Of a DNA stretch of 34,775 bases, positions 17,853 through 27,514 are shown in pieces. The position numbers were made by a program, and so were the translations under genes. Position 1 is the first letter of the stretch; the number at the start of each line of letters is the position of its first letter. The notes beneath the pieces are model-generated. The model was not told the origin of the DNA. It worked only from the letters and a program-made list of their open reading frames with translations, and did no database searches. Source of the DNA: Minisyncoccota bacterium (GTDB taxonomy: Bacteria; Patescibacteriota; Minisyncoccia; UBA6257; 02-FULL-45-10c); assembly GCA_028716745.1 (NCBI GenBank), contig JAQUPE010000007.1, forward strand, positions 1 to 34,775, given 5' to 3'.

Positions 17853-18925
17853 ATAGGCAAATAAAAATAGAAGATCTCGGCTACGATATCTTTTTTGAAT
17901 CTAATCGAAAGAAATTACAATTAGACGATTTTTCGATTGCGCGAGTTGCTGCTGAATATAGAGGGGTTTATAAGATTAAAAATGAAAATGGCGAGTATTT
18001 GGCAAGAATAACAGGAAAACAGATGTTTAATGCTTTATCGAGAGAGGATTATCCTGCCGTAGGTGATTGGGTGGCAATAAAAGAACTCGATAAAGAAAAC
18101 GCAATGATTTACGCGGTGTTGCCAAGAAAAACAATAATAAAAAGAAAATATATCAATAAGAATGAAATACAGATTATAGCGACGAATATCGACGTCGCGT
18201 TTGCTATTGAATCAGTTGATAGGGATTATAATCTTAATCGTCTTGAAAGATATTTTTCCATAGCGCGAGACAGCGGTATAAAACCCGCAATCATATTGAA
18301 TAAAATAGATTTAATTTCTAAGGAAGATCTGGATTTAAAATTAGCGCAGATAAAAAATAGATTTAATGATATTGATATTTTTTTAACCAGTATTATAACA
18401 AGCAACGGACTGAAAGAGCTGAATACATATATATTGAAGGGTAAAACTTATTGTTTCCTCGGTTCTTCCGGGGTTGGCAAATCGTCTCTTATTAATAAAT
18501 TACTTGGAGAAAATATTATAAAAACCAAGAGCATAAGCAGTTATACCGGCAAGGGAAAACATACTACTACTAATAGGGAAATGTATTTTTTGGAAAATGG
18601 AGGAATCTTAATAGATAATCCCGGAATGCGCGAGGTGGGAATGACAGATGTGAATGCCGGTATAGATGATTTATTTGATGAAATAACTGCGCTGGCAAAT
18701 GAATGTAAATATAATGATTGCTCTCATGTCCATGAGTCTGGATGCGAAGTATTGTCTGCATTAAAATCCGGTAAATTGAGCGAAGGTAAATATCTTAATT
18801 ACATTAACTTAAAAAAAGAAGCCGAACATTATGAGATGAACAAAACCGAAAGAAGGGAAAAAGAACGCAAGTTTGGAAAGTTTATTAAAACAGCAAAAAA
18901 AGATCTTAAAAAATATAAGCAGTAA
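17849..18925 (+). CDS. rsgA: Ribosome small subunit-dependent GTPase A
   Basis: OB-fold N-terminus, circularly permuted G motifs (NKIDL, GSSGVGKSSLIN, DNPGMRE), Zn motif CKYNDCSHVHESGC. Confidence 0.93.
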   Translation: MNRQIKIEDLGYDIFFESNRKKLQLDDFSIARVAAEYRGVYKIKNENGEYLARITGKQMFNALSREDYPAVGDWVAIKELDKENAMIYAVLPRKTIIKRKYINKNEIQIIATNIDVAFAIESVDRDYNLNRLERYFSIARDSGIKPAIILNKIDLISKEDLDLKLAQIKNRFNDIDIFLTSIITSNGLKELNTYILKGKTYCFLGSSGVGKSSLINKLLGENIIKTKSISSYTGKGKHTTTNREMYFLENGGILIDNPGMREVGMTDVNAGIDDLFDEITALANECKYNDCSHVHESGCEVLSALKSGKLSEGKYLNYINLKKEAEHYEMNKTERREKERKFGKFIKTAKKDLKKYKQ

Positions 18926-18933
18926 GCGCCTAA

Positions 18934-19317
18934 TTATTTCCCAAAAATTTTCTGCCAAAAAGATTTTTCTTTGGCATACCCGAGTTTTTGATTTATTGGC
19001 TGATTAGATACAAAGTTTTTAGCGATGTTTTTTATCCGTAAAGATTCGTTTTCAACTAATTCTCCTTCATATTCTCCGCTGTGCGCGGAAGATCCTTCGT
19101 AAGAGGGTTTTTTCATATCCAGGTGGATGTTTACTTCCAGGCGGTCGGCGGACAATAGATTTAGATATATATGAAAGCGGGGATAGAAGCGGCCGCTGTC
19201 AAAGCTGCGGACATAGCTTATTTCATCGTCTTTGTGAGGATTTTTTATTTCTACATAGCCGCAATCCCTCATGAGGTTTCTCGGGATAGTGTTTATTTTT
19301 TCCAGAATAAGCTTCAT
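18934..19317 (-). CDS. Conserved-looking hypothetical protein, 127 aa
   Basis: Complete ORF filling the gap between convergent/divergent neighbours; no recognised family. Confidence 0.7.
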   Translation of the reverse strand: MKLILEKINTIPRNLMRDCGYVEIKNPHKDDEISYVRSFDSGRFYPRFHIYLNLLSADRLEVNIHLDMKKPSYEGSSAHSGEYEGELVENESLRIKNIAKNFVSNQPINQKLGYAKEKSFWQKIFGK

Positions 19318-19344
19318 AATCTTATAATACTATATATTAACTTT

Positions 19345-19608
19345 ATGTGGTTAAAAATTTTCGTAACTTTGATGGGAATAGCGATGTCTGCCGGATACTA
19401 TCCGCAGGCATATAAAATTTGGAAAAATAAGTCAGCCAGAAATGTTTCTATTTTGTCTTATATTATTTTCGGGCTTGGAACTTTGACTTGGGCGATTTAT
19501 GGATTTTATTTGAAGGACCCTATAATATTTTTGGGTTTTATAGTCGGAGTAGTGGGTTCTTGGCTGGTTTTGGGATTGACGGTTTATTATAATTTTTTTA
19601 AAAAATAG
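19345..19608 (+). CDS. SemiSWEET/PQ-loop family transporter
   Basis: About 87 aa with three TM segments; AGYYPQAYKIWKNKSARNVS PQ-loop motif; internal ATG of ORF 19171-19608. Confidence 0.85.
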   Translation: MWLKIFVTLMGIAMSAGYYPQAYKIWKNKSARNVSILSYIIFGLGTLTWAIYGFYLKDPIIFLGFIVGVVGSWLVLGLTVYYNFFKK

Positions 19609-21110
19609 TGAAAAAAATATCTTTATCTTTTTTGGCAGTGGCAGGCTGCATATTGCTGGCGGTGTTTTTTGTTTTTAATCATATCGGCGCCAGATCTTAT
19701 TGGTGCGACGAGGCGGCAATGGCAGAGGCGATTAGCGTTCCATTTTCTCAGCTTTATGAAAGAGCAATAATAGATTCTCATCCTATTTTTTATCTTTATC
19801 TGGCAAAAATATGGTCTTTGGTTTTTGGAGATGGGGAGATTGCCCTAAGGAGCTTGTCGGCGATTTTCTTTTTATTGCTGGTTGGTTTTATTTATAAAGT
19901 CGGAAGTTATATTTTCAAAAGCAAAAGCGCCGGGCTTTGGGCGGCGTTTCTGGCAGCCACAAATTATTTTATGATTTTCTGGTCCATGCAGGCCGGACGC
20001 TATGCTTTCTCGGCATTAATTGGGCTGGCATCTTTTTATTTTTTGATTAAGCTCACAAGAAAGCCGGAAAAGCTGGACTACTTATTTTATATTTTGTTTT
20101 CAGTTATCGGAGCATATAGCCACCCCTGGCTCTCTTTGGTTTTTGGCTCGCAGATTTTGAGCATATTGTTTTTCAGAAAAGTAACCGGAAATTTCTGGAA
20201 AATAATAAAATCTCAATTAGCAGTTATTTTATTGGTTTTACCGAATGCACTGATAATGATTTCTCAGGCGAAGTGGGGAATAAGCTCTTGGATAGCGAGA
20301 ACAGATATTTCAGCGCTGTTTGAATCTTTGAAATATATGAGCCGTGGAAATACTATCGGGTATTTGGCTTTTTCTGTTCTGGCGATAATTTTTATTTTCA
20401 TTTACAGGAAAAAGCAAAAGATAAGCGCTGAGGAAAAATTTGCGGCAGCGAGCGTTATTATTTATTTGATATCAGCGCCGATTTTTGCTTTTATAGTTTC
20501 TTTATTTAAGCCTATTTATGTTGCTGGGCGCTATGAGATGATTATTATGCCGGCATTTATTTTGTTGCTTGCGTATTTATTCTCTAAAATTAAAAATAAA
20601 TACATCTTATTCTTTATAGTTCCTTTCATAATAATTTTTTCATATAACGGAGTTTTGGCCGATAAAAAGGAGGTGGATAGCTACAAATCAAGCGAAAAAA
20701 GCGTGGCGGCCGGCATTTTGGAAAATTTGAAAGACGGGGATATAGTAATTGCCACGGATCTTAGCTGGACTACCCAGTCGTTTTATCTGGATAAATTAAA
20801 TAAGGAAGCGAAAAAAGATTTTAAGCTAATTCCTTTTCCGGAAGAAATGGCGCTTCATCCTGGATGGAGGAATGCCAAACAAATGCTGATCGATTGGCCG
20901 CAATATGAAAAAGAGGCTGACGGATTGATAAAGCAGATTGAAGAAACAAAAAACAAAGATAATCAGGTCTGGGTTTTATATAGCGGGGCAAATCTGGTGA
21001 GCCGTCTTTTATACGGGAAAATGGCGAAGAATTTTAATTTAGTCGGAGGCTTTCAGCCGCTTCAGCCCCGTGAATCAAGCTGGCTGGATGCGGTATTTGT
21101 TTTTAATTAA
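19608..21110 (+). CDS. Polytopic membrane glycosyltransferase (GT39/ArnT-like)
   Basis: GTG start overlapping the upstream stop; ARSYWCDEAAMAEAIS and DSHPIFYLYLAKIWSLVFGDGEIALRSLSAIF typical of this class. Confidence 0.8.
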   Translation: MKKISLSFLAVAGCILLAVFFVFNHIGARSYWCDEAAMAEAISVPFSQLYERAIIDSHPIFYLYLAKIWSLVFGDGEIALRSLSAIFFLLLVGFIYKVGSYIFKSKSAGLWAAFLAATNYFMIFWSMQAGRYAFSALIGLASFYFLIKLTRKPEKLDYLFYILFSVIGAYSHPWLSLVFGSQILSILFFRKVTGNFWKIIKSQLAVILLVLPNALIMISQAKWGISSWIARTDISALFESLKYMSRGNTIGYLAFSVLAIIFIFIYRKKQKISAEEKFAAASVIIYLISAPIFAFIVSLFKPIYVAGRYEMIIMPAFILLLAYLFSKIKNKYILFFIVPFIIIFSYNGVLADKKEVDSYKSSEKSVAAGILENLKDGDIVIATDLSWTTQSFYLDKLNKEAKKDFKLIPFPEEMALHPGWRNAKQMLIDWPQYEKEADGLIKQIEETKNKDNQVWVLYSGANLVSRLLYGKMAKNFNLVGGFQPLQPRESSWLDAVFVFN

Positions 21111-21824
21111 ATGGAACTAAAAGTTAATCTGCATTTTCACAGCAAGGAGGATGCATCGGACAAAGTTATTGAATATACGGCGCGCGAGGGAATAGACCGC
21201 GCCGCTTTTTTAGGCTTTGGCGCCTTAGCCATAACTCATCACAGGAAATTTTTTAAATTGGGAGATTTGAAAGAATACGCCGCTTCAAAAGGAATTCTTT
21301 TAATCAGCGGAGCTGAAATTGAAATAAGAAATCAGCATGTTGTAGTTTTAAATTGCGATGAAGGAGTTGAAAAAATAAAAACATTTGAAGAATTGGAAAA
21401 TTATAAGAAAAATAATCCCAATATTTTTATTTTAGCGGCCCATCCTTATTTTCACGGACATTGCTTATATAGGGACGGCTTGAACGGAAATACTCATATC
21501 TTTGATGCTATAGAGTTTTCTTGGTTTTATACAAAATTGATAAATTTAAATAAGAAAGCGGAAAGATTTGCCCAAAAAAATAATATGCCTTTTGTTGCCA
21601 CTTCAGATACTCATTTCATAGATATTTTAGATAAGAGCTATATTGTTTTAGAAGCGGAAGAAAAAACGGAGGCAGGAGTTTTCAAGGCTATCAGGCAGAA
21701 AAAATTTATAAATGTAACTTCGCCAAGGTCATTTTGGAAAGACATGGTTTGGAAATTAATGAGTTTTAAAACCAGGAGCCTGATTTTTACAATTAGATGC
21801 AAGCTTAATTTAAAAAAGATATAA
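21111..21824 (+). CDS. PHP-domain metal-dependent phosphoesterase-like protein
   Basis: NLHFHSKEDASD, LAITHHRKF, SGAEIEI, AAHPYFH, ATSDTHF. Confidence 0.85.
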   Translation: MELKVNLHFHSKEDASDKVIEYTAREGIDRAAFLGFGALAITHHRKFFKLGDLKEYAASKGILLISGAEIEIRNQHVVVLNCDEGVEKIKTFEELENYKKNNPNIFILAAHPYFHGHCLYRDGLNGNTHIFDAIEFSWFYTKLINLNKKAERFAQKNNMPFVATSDTHFIDILDKSYIVLEAEEKTEAGVFKAIRQKKFINVTSPRSFWKDMVWKLMSFKTRSLIFTIRCKLNLKKI

Positions 21825-21831
21825 TAAAGAT

Positions 21832-22314
21832 ATGTTGGAAATTTTATATATAATCTTTTCTTTTGTTTTGGTGGCGGCTGCCGCAGTCGGAGTGATTTTG
21901 CCGTTTTTGCCTGGCGTGCCTTTGGCATGGGCGGGAATGCTGCTTTTTGCTTATACAACCGGATTTACGGCGATTTCTTTTAAGGCAGTTTTAATTTTTT
22001 TGGGGCTGACTGTTTTAATAACGATTTTGGATATAGTTGCTCCGATACTCGGCGCTAAGAGGTATAAGGCTAGCAAATACGGGCTTTTAGGTTCATTCGC
22101 GGGGACAATAATCGGAGTTTTTATGCTTGGGCCGCTGGGCATAATTGTCGGGCCCCTTCTTGGCGCGCTCATGGGAGAATATTTTGGCGGACGCGAAATG
22201 GGAGATGCTTGGAAGTCGGCGAAGGGCGCGGCTATAGGAATGCTAATAGGAAATGTCATAAAGCTGGCCCTGATAATGATAATGGCAGGATTTATGATTG
22301 CAGCGATTTTTTAA
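21832..22314 (+). CDS. DUF456 family membrane protein
   Basis: GVILPFLPGVPLAWAGMLLFA, ILDIVAPILGAKRYKASKYGLLGSFAGTIIG, LGPLGIIVGPLLGALMGEY. Confidence 0.9.
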   Translation: MLEILYIIFSFVLVAAAAVGVILPFLPGVPLAWAGMLLFAYTTGFTAISFKAVLIFLGLTVLITILDIVAPILGAKRYKASKYGLLGSFAGTIIGVFMLGPLGIIVGPLLGALMGEYFGGREMGDAWKSAKGAAIGMLIGNVIKLALIMIMAGFMIAAIF

Positions 22315-22322
22315 GAAATAAT

Positions 22323-22346
22323 AAAAACCCCTAACGGGGTTTTTTT
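22323..22346. terminator. Intrinsic terminator between DUF456 and recA (convergent)
   Basis: AAAAACCCC-taac-GGGGTTTTTTT. Confidence 0.85.
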
Positions 22347-22351
22347 AATTT

Positions 22352-23353
22352 TTAATTTCCTTTTACTTTTTCCACCGTCTTCTTTTTTATTTCCCCAAGA
22401 AGTTTTTTGTCTTCTTTCAGCATTTCTACAACTTTATCAAATCCTACTCCAATCTTTTGTCCGTCGAAAGAATATGTGGCGCCGGCTTTAGTTACCACCT
22501 CGTGTTTAATTGCGGCGTTTAATACGTCGGCATCATAAGAAATGCCTTGGCCGAACATAATATCGAATTCGGCTTCGCGGAATGGAGCAGCTACTTTGTT
22601 TTTGGCTACTTTTGCTTTTACGCGGTTGCCGACAATAGCTTCTCCTTTTTTAACTTGAGCGATTCTGCGGACATCGATTCTAACTGAAGCATAAAATTTT
22701 AAAGCGCGGCCGCCCGGAGTGGTTTCTGGATTGCCGAACATGATTCCGATTTTTTCTCTCAGCTGATTTATAAAAATAATAAGAGTATTTGATTTAGCGG
22801 AAATAGCTGTAAGCTTGCGGAGCGCCTGAGACATCATTCTGGCTTGCAGTCCTACGTGATGAGCCCCCATCTCTCCTTCTATCTCGGCTTTCGGGGTAAG
22901 CGCAGCGACGGAGTCTACAACTACTAAATCTATAATTCCGGAACGAACTAAGCTATCTAAAATATTTAAAGCTTCTTCTCCGCTGTCCGGCTGGGAGATT
23001 AAAAGCTCTTTTGTTTTAACGCCCAATTTTTCGGCATATTCAGGATCCATGGCGTGCTCAGCGTCTATAAAGGCTACTTTTCCGCCTTTTTTCTGGGCTT
23101 GAGCAACGACATTTAAAGCTAAGGTCGTTTTTCCGGAAGATTCCGGCCCATATATCTCAACAATTCTTCCTCTGGGAAGCCCCCCAACTCCAAGCGCTAA
23201 ATCCAGCGAGAAAGAGCCGGTAGGAATAACATCAACGTTAACTTTTTTAGCGTCGCCGAGCTTCATGATGGCGCCTTCACCGAATTTGCCCTGCAATTCT
23301 TCAATTAAATTATCAATATTTTTTCCTTCTTCTTTTTTAGTTTCTTTTGCCAT
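22352..23353 (-). CDS. recA: Recombinase RecA
   Basis: [74 protein letters not shown]. Confidence 0.98.
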   Translation of the reverse strand: MAKETKKEEGKNIDNLIEELQGKFGEGAIMKLGDAKKVNVDVIPTGSFSLDLALGVGGLPRGRIVEIYGPESSGKTTLALNVVAQAQKKGGKVAFIDAEHAMDPEYAEKLGVKTKELLISQPDSGEEALNILDSLVRSGIIDLVVVDSVAALTPKAEIEGEMGAHHVGLQARMMSQALRKLTAISAKSNTLIIFINQLREKIGIMFGNPETTPGGRALKFYASVRIDVRRIAQVKKGEAIVGNRVKAKVAKNKVAAPFREAEFDIMFGQGISYDADVLNAAIKHEVVTKAGATYSFDGQKIGVGFDKVVEMLKEDKKLLGEIKKKTVEKVKGN

Positions 23354-23390
23354 ATTTATTTAATAATTATAATCTTTTTTAAAAAATTTG

Positions 23391-24035
23391 TTATTCGCCT
23401 ACTTGGTAATAAATTTGCCTAGTCTCTATTTTTTCTTGGCCGAGGATTTTTTTAACTTTAAATTCAATAACATTTAATGTCGGCTGAAGATTGTAGGGAT
23501 ATAGGAATTTTCCGCTATAGGAATCGGTCAAAACTTCAACTCCATTGATAGTTAATTTATCTTTTGGATTAATGCTGCCGGCTAAATCAAATACCGGATC
23601 ATTTACGGTAATAGTTGAGTCAGACGGGGGATTGGTAATTTTTAAAGTCAGCTGCCCGAAAAGATTATTGTAATTAAGAACGATATAAATTGCAGCCAGA
23701 ACTCCTAAGATTGCCCAAACAATTGTTTTTTTATTTATATGCTTGATGGCAAAACGATTGGCCGGCAATTTATCAAAACCGCCGGAAGTTTTATGATCCA
23801 GTTCGTTTTTATATAAATGCCAAATTTCGTTAGGATCCAAGCGGAGAGCTTTGGAAATTTTTTTGATATAGCCCCTAATGTATGGAGCGGCCGGCAACTT
23901 GTCGGTCTCCAGATTTTTAAGCGCGTTAATGTAGTGCGATGAAACGCCGGTTAATTGCGCGAGCTCTTCAATATCAACTTCATTTTTTTCCAGAGCCTCA
24001 TCGAAGATTGTTTTTAGGCTTTTTCCTTCTTCCAT
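23391..24035 (-). CDS. RodZ-like HTH/TM protein
   Basis: N-terminal HTH (SLKTIFDEALEKNEVDIEELAQLTGVSSHYINALKNLETDKLPAAPYIRGYIKKISKAL), TM, beta-rich extracytoplasmic C-terminus. Confidence 0.8.
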   Translation of the reverse strand: MEEGKSLKTIFDEALEKNEVDIEELAQLTGVSSHYINALKNLETDKLPAAPYIRGYIKKISKALRLDPNEIWHLYKNELDHKTSGGFDKLPANRFAIKHINKKTIVWAILGVLAAIYIVLNYNNLFGQLTLKITNPPSDSTITVNDPVFDLAGSINPKDKLTINGVEVLTDSYSGKFLYPYNLQPTLNVIEFKVKKILGQEKIETRQIYYQVGE

Positions 24036-24047
24036 ATGTTTCGAGAA

Positions 24048-26156
24048 TTATACATCAGTTTCTCCTTTGTCCAAATATACCTCGCGCGGCTTAGCTCCGT
24101 CGCCGGGGCCTACAATTCCTCGTTCTTCCATTATATCCAGGAGGCGGGCAGCGCGGGCATAGCCGACAGCCAGGCGCCTTTGCAGAAGAGAGGCGGAAGC
24201 TTTTTGCGCTTCTCGGACAACCAGAACAGCTTCGTCATAAAGTTCATCATCGGCGTCTCCGGAATAATCGTCAAAATTAACATCGCGTCTTTGGTCGCCG
24301 GCTTCAAAGTCCGGAGAAGATTCTCCTGATACTTCGGGCAATAATTTATTATTTTCTCTGATAAAATCGGTAACTTTATGAAGCTCTTCTTCGCTGATAT
24401 ATGCGCCTTGAATTCTTTTAGGCTTGGAAAGATCGGAAGAAGTGAAAAGCATGTCGCCTCCGCCGAGCAATTTTTCCGCTCCGGCTGCATCAAGAATGGT
24501 GCGGGAATCGACTTGGCTGGCAACTTGGAGCGCCATGCGGGAAGTAATGTTGGCTTTAATTAGGCCGGTAATAACTTCTACAGAAGGTCTTTGGGTTGAA
24601 AGTACCAAGTGAATTCCGGTAGCGCGAGCCATTTGGGCCAAGCGGACAATAGAGGATTCGATGTCGCGTCCATAGGCAGCCATCAAGTCGGCAAGTTCGT
24701 CTACAACTATTGTTATATATGGAAGAGCATCGTTGGGATTGGATTTATTAAAGCTTTTAATGTCTCTAGCTCCGGCGCCTTGTAATAATTCATAGCGTCT
24801 TTCCATTTCTTGAATTGCCCAGCGGAAAACCCCAAGCGCTTTTTTGCCTTCGGTAATTACAGGCGAAATTAAATGCGGAATATTATTGTAAATAGTAAGT
24901 TCTACTCTTTTAGGATCTATCATTATAAATCTCAAAGTTTCCGGAGAATTTTTATAAAGCAAAGAAGTAATCAATGCGTGGATAGCCACGGATTTTCCGG
25001 ATCCGGTGCTGCCGGCGATTAAAAGATGCGGCATTTTGGCGATATCGGAAACAATCAGATCTCCGCTGACATCGCGTCCCAAAATAAATCCTAATGGTCC
25101 CGATTCGGTAAATTCCGGGAAGGACATCAGGCTGCCGAGGCGGACGATGGCGGCGCATTTATTCGGCACTTCAATTCCGACAAAAGATTTTCCCGGAATC
25201 GGAGCCTCGATTCTTATTGGATGTGCGGCTAGAGCCAGCGCCAAGTCCTGGTTAAGCGCGGTGATGCGGGAAATTTTTATTCCTTCAGCCGGTTTTAAAG
25301 TATATCTCGTAACTTTCGGGCCGATGGCGATTTCTCCCATTTCCACCGGAATGCCGAAACTCTCCAGGGTTCTTTTTATAATATTGGCGTTGGCGCGTAA
25401 ATCTCCGGAAGTAGGCTTTTCAATAGTCGATTTTAAAAGCGAAAGCGGAGGAGGGGTATAATTTTTTATTTTACCCATAGCTTTTTTCGGAACAAAAGAA
25501 TCTTTTTGAATTTCTATTTTTAATTCCTCTTCTTCTTTTTCTTTTTTATCTTTTTTATTTTCGCCGTCAGAAGCTTTTTCTTCCGCGCGGGTTATTTCAG
25601 CGCTTTTAATTATAACTTCAGCTTCTTCCTCTTCTTCATCGTCTTCTGATTTTTGTCCGAATAATTTAAGAGGCTTATTGAGCGTGATTAGCAATGAGGC
25701 GATTAATAAGGTTCCGCAGATTATTAAAGCGGCAATATATCCAAAGGGAATTTCCATGGAGCCAATCCATCTGCCGATTAAGCCGCCTTTTTCCGGGAAA
25801 ATAATATCAATTAATCCCAAGCCGGATAAAATAAAAAGTCCTGCGCCGGTAAAGGTCAGGGATAGGGTTTTTAGATTGTCTTTTTTTTCAGAAAGAAAAA
25901 CAACGGCGACTATCAGAGATATTAAAGGAATCAGATAATATCCTAAGCCGAACAATTTTGAGAGGATATTAAAAACAAATTCTCCGGCAGGTCCGGCCTT
26001 GTCTATGCTGGCCAGGATAAAGATTATGGCTACGGCAACGAGAAATATGCCTAGAATACTGCGTTCAGTTTCCGGGTTGATTTGAGATCTTAATGATTGG
26101 AATTTGTTAAAAACTCCTCCTCCCTGCCCGTTGGTTTTTTTGTTTTTCTTAGCCAT
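24048..26156 (-). CDS. ftsK: DNA translocase FtsK/SpoIIIE
   Basis: N-terminal TMs, Walker A AGSTGSGKSVAIHALI, VDELADLM, ATGIHLVLSTQRPSVEVITGLIKAN, C-terminal winged-helix gamma-like domain. Confidence 0.95.
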   Translation of the reverse strand: MAKKNKKTNGQGGGVFNKFQSLRSQINPETERSILGIFLVAVAIIFILASIDKAGPAGEFVFNILSKLFGLGYYLIPLISLIVAVVFLSEKKDNLKTLSLTFTGAGLFILSGLGLIDIIFPEKGGLIGRWIGSMEIPFGYIAALIICGTLLIASLLITLNKPLKLFGQKSEDDEEEEEAEVIIKSAEITRAEEKASDGENKKDKKEKEEEELKIEIQKDSFVPKKAMGKIKNYTPPPLSLLKSTIEKPTSGDLRANANIIKRTLESFGIPVEMGEIAIGPKVTRYTLKPAEGIKISRITALNQDLALALAAHPIRIEAPIPGKSFVGIEVPNKCAAIVRLGSLMSFPEFTESGPLGFILGRDVSGDLIVSDIAKMPHLLIAGSTGSGKSVAIHALITSLLYKNSPETLRFIMIDPKRVELTIYNNIPHLISPVITEGKKALGVFRWAIQEMERRYELLQGAGARDIKSFNKSNPNDALPYITIVVDELADLMAAYGRDIESSIVRLAQMARATGIHLVLSTQRPSVEVITGLIKANITSRMALQVASQVDSRTILDAAGAEKLLGGGDMLFTSSDLSKPKRIQGAYISEEELHKVTDFIRENNKLLPEVSGESSPDFEAGDQRRDVNFDDYSGDADDELYDEAVLVVREAQKASASLLQRRLAVGYARAARLLDIMEERGIVGPGDGAKPREVYLDKGETDV

Positions 26157-26197
26157 GAATAAAGAATTTAGATGTTTCTATTATATAATAAAAGTGC

Positions 26198-27514
26198 ATG
26201 AATCCCAAAATTTTTAAAGCCAATGATATTCGCGGGAAATACCCGCAGGAAGTTAATGAAAAGACGATTTTTGAAATTGCCAAGGCGTTGAGGGGGTATT
26301 TTGGCCTGAAGGCTAAAATTGTAATTGGACGCGATGACCGATTGAGTTCGCCGTCTTTATACAAGGAGGTTTTTAGAGGATTAGGCGGGAAAATTATTGA
26401 GGCAAAAATAATTACTACGCCGATGCTTTATTTTTTGGTTAATAAGCTAGGGGCGGACGGAGGAATAATGGTGACGGCCTCGCATAATCCGAAGAATTTT
26501 AACGGGCTTAAAATTGTCGGGAAAAAAGCCTCGCCGATAAGCGGGCTGGAAATCGGATCTTTTGCCTCAACTCGCTTCGTTCGTCCAGCGACTCGCTCGC
26601 TTGTCCTCGCCGATTCGGTCCGACTATTGGTCGGACACCATGCCGAATCGGTTGCGGGAGTTTCGGACAAGAGATACCAATTTCTTTATATTAGTTTTTT
26701 AAAGAAGTTTTTGAAATTAAAACGGCCGGTAAAAGTCGTTTTTGATTGTTCCAATGGAACAACCGGATTGGTTTTGAAAAAGCTTTTTCCGCGGGCGATT
26801 TTTATAAATAATAAGCTTAATGGAAATTTTCCTGCCCATGGGCCGGATCCAATGGCTGGGGGAGCGATGGAACAATTACAGTCGGCGGTCAAAAAGCATA
26901 AAGCAGATTTAGGAATAATTTTTGATTCTGACGGCGACAGAGTATTTTTTGCCGATGATAAAGGGAAAACAATAGATGCCGAGGATGCGGCTTTTATTTT
27001 GGCAGAAAATTATAAACAGCCGTTTGTTATTTCGGCTGATTATGGATATAGGATGAAACAGTACAAAACAATAATTTCAAAAGTTGGAAGATATTTTTTG
27101 AAAAAGAAAATGATTGATAAAAAGGCGAGTTTTGGAGCCGAGAGGTCTGGGCATTATTATTTCAAGGATTTTAATTATAGCGATAGCGGAATTTTCGCGG
27201 CAATTCAGATGATAAACTTTATTTCCGGAAAGAACGAAAAAATACCGGATTATTTAAATAAATTGCCGAAGCTTTACAGATTCAGCAAAAATTTCAAAGT
27301 TTCCGATAAAGAAAAAATTATTAATAGAGCTGAGAAATTTTATAAAAATAAAAAAATTAAAGTATCCAGTCCCGATGGATTGGTTGTTGAGGCAAAAGAT
27401 TTTAGATTTTGCCTAAGGCCTTCAAATACGGAAAATTTAGTCCGATTGAATGCGGAGGCGTTAAGTAAAGAGGCTTTAAGCAGGGGAATAAAAGAATTAA
27501 AACAAATTCTGTAA
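26198..27514 (+). CDS. Phosphomannomutase/phosphoglucomutase, with an in-frame palindromic insertion
   Basis: VTASHNPKNFNGLK, DSDGDRVFF, GAERSGHYYF, RPSNTENLVRLNAEA; atypical segment SFASTRFVRPATRSLVLADSVRLLVGHHAESVAGVSDK between domains I and II. Confidence 0.9.
   Translation: MNPKIFKANDIRGKYPQEVNEKTIFEIAKALRGYFGLKAKIVIGRDDRLSSPSLYKEVFRGLGGKIIEAKIITTPMLYFLVNKLGADGGIMVTASHNPKNFNGLKIVGKKASPISGLEIGSFASTRFVRPATRSLVLADSVRLLVGHHAESVAGVSDKRYQFLYISFLKKFLKLKRPVKVVFDCSNGTTGLVLKKLFPRAIFINNKLNGNFPAHGPDPMAGGAMEQLQSAVKKHKADLGIIFDSDGDRVFFADDKGKTIDAEDAAFILAENYKQPFVISADYGYRMKQYKTIISKVGRYFLKKKMIDKKASFGAERSGHYYFKDFNYSDSGIFAAIQMINFISGKNEKIPDYLNKLPKLYRFSKNFKVSDKEKIINRAEKFYKNKKIKVSSPDGLVVEAKDFRFCLRPSNTENLVRLNAEALSKEALSRGIKELKQIL
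26569..26671 (+). repeat. In-frame palindromic element inside the phosphohexomutase CDS
   Basis: Nested inverted repeats CTTGTCC 26600-26606/GGACAAG 26665-26671; CCGATTCGG 26610-26618/CCGAATCGG 26643-26651; GTCCGAC 26618-26624/GTCGGAC 26630-26636; preceded by an imperfect direct repeat ACTCGCTTCGTTCGTCC / ACTCGCTCGCTTGTCC. Confidence 0.75.

Noticed and set aside
19171-19344. Upstream extension of the SemiSWEET ORF
   Set aside because: Antisense to the 127-aa gene; the ATG at 19345 gives a typical 87-aa SemiSWEET.
24036-25938. Plus-strand ORFs opposite ftsK
   Set aside because: Antisense shadows of a well-conserved ftsK gene.
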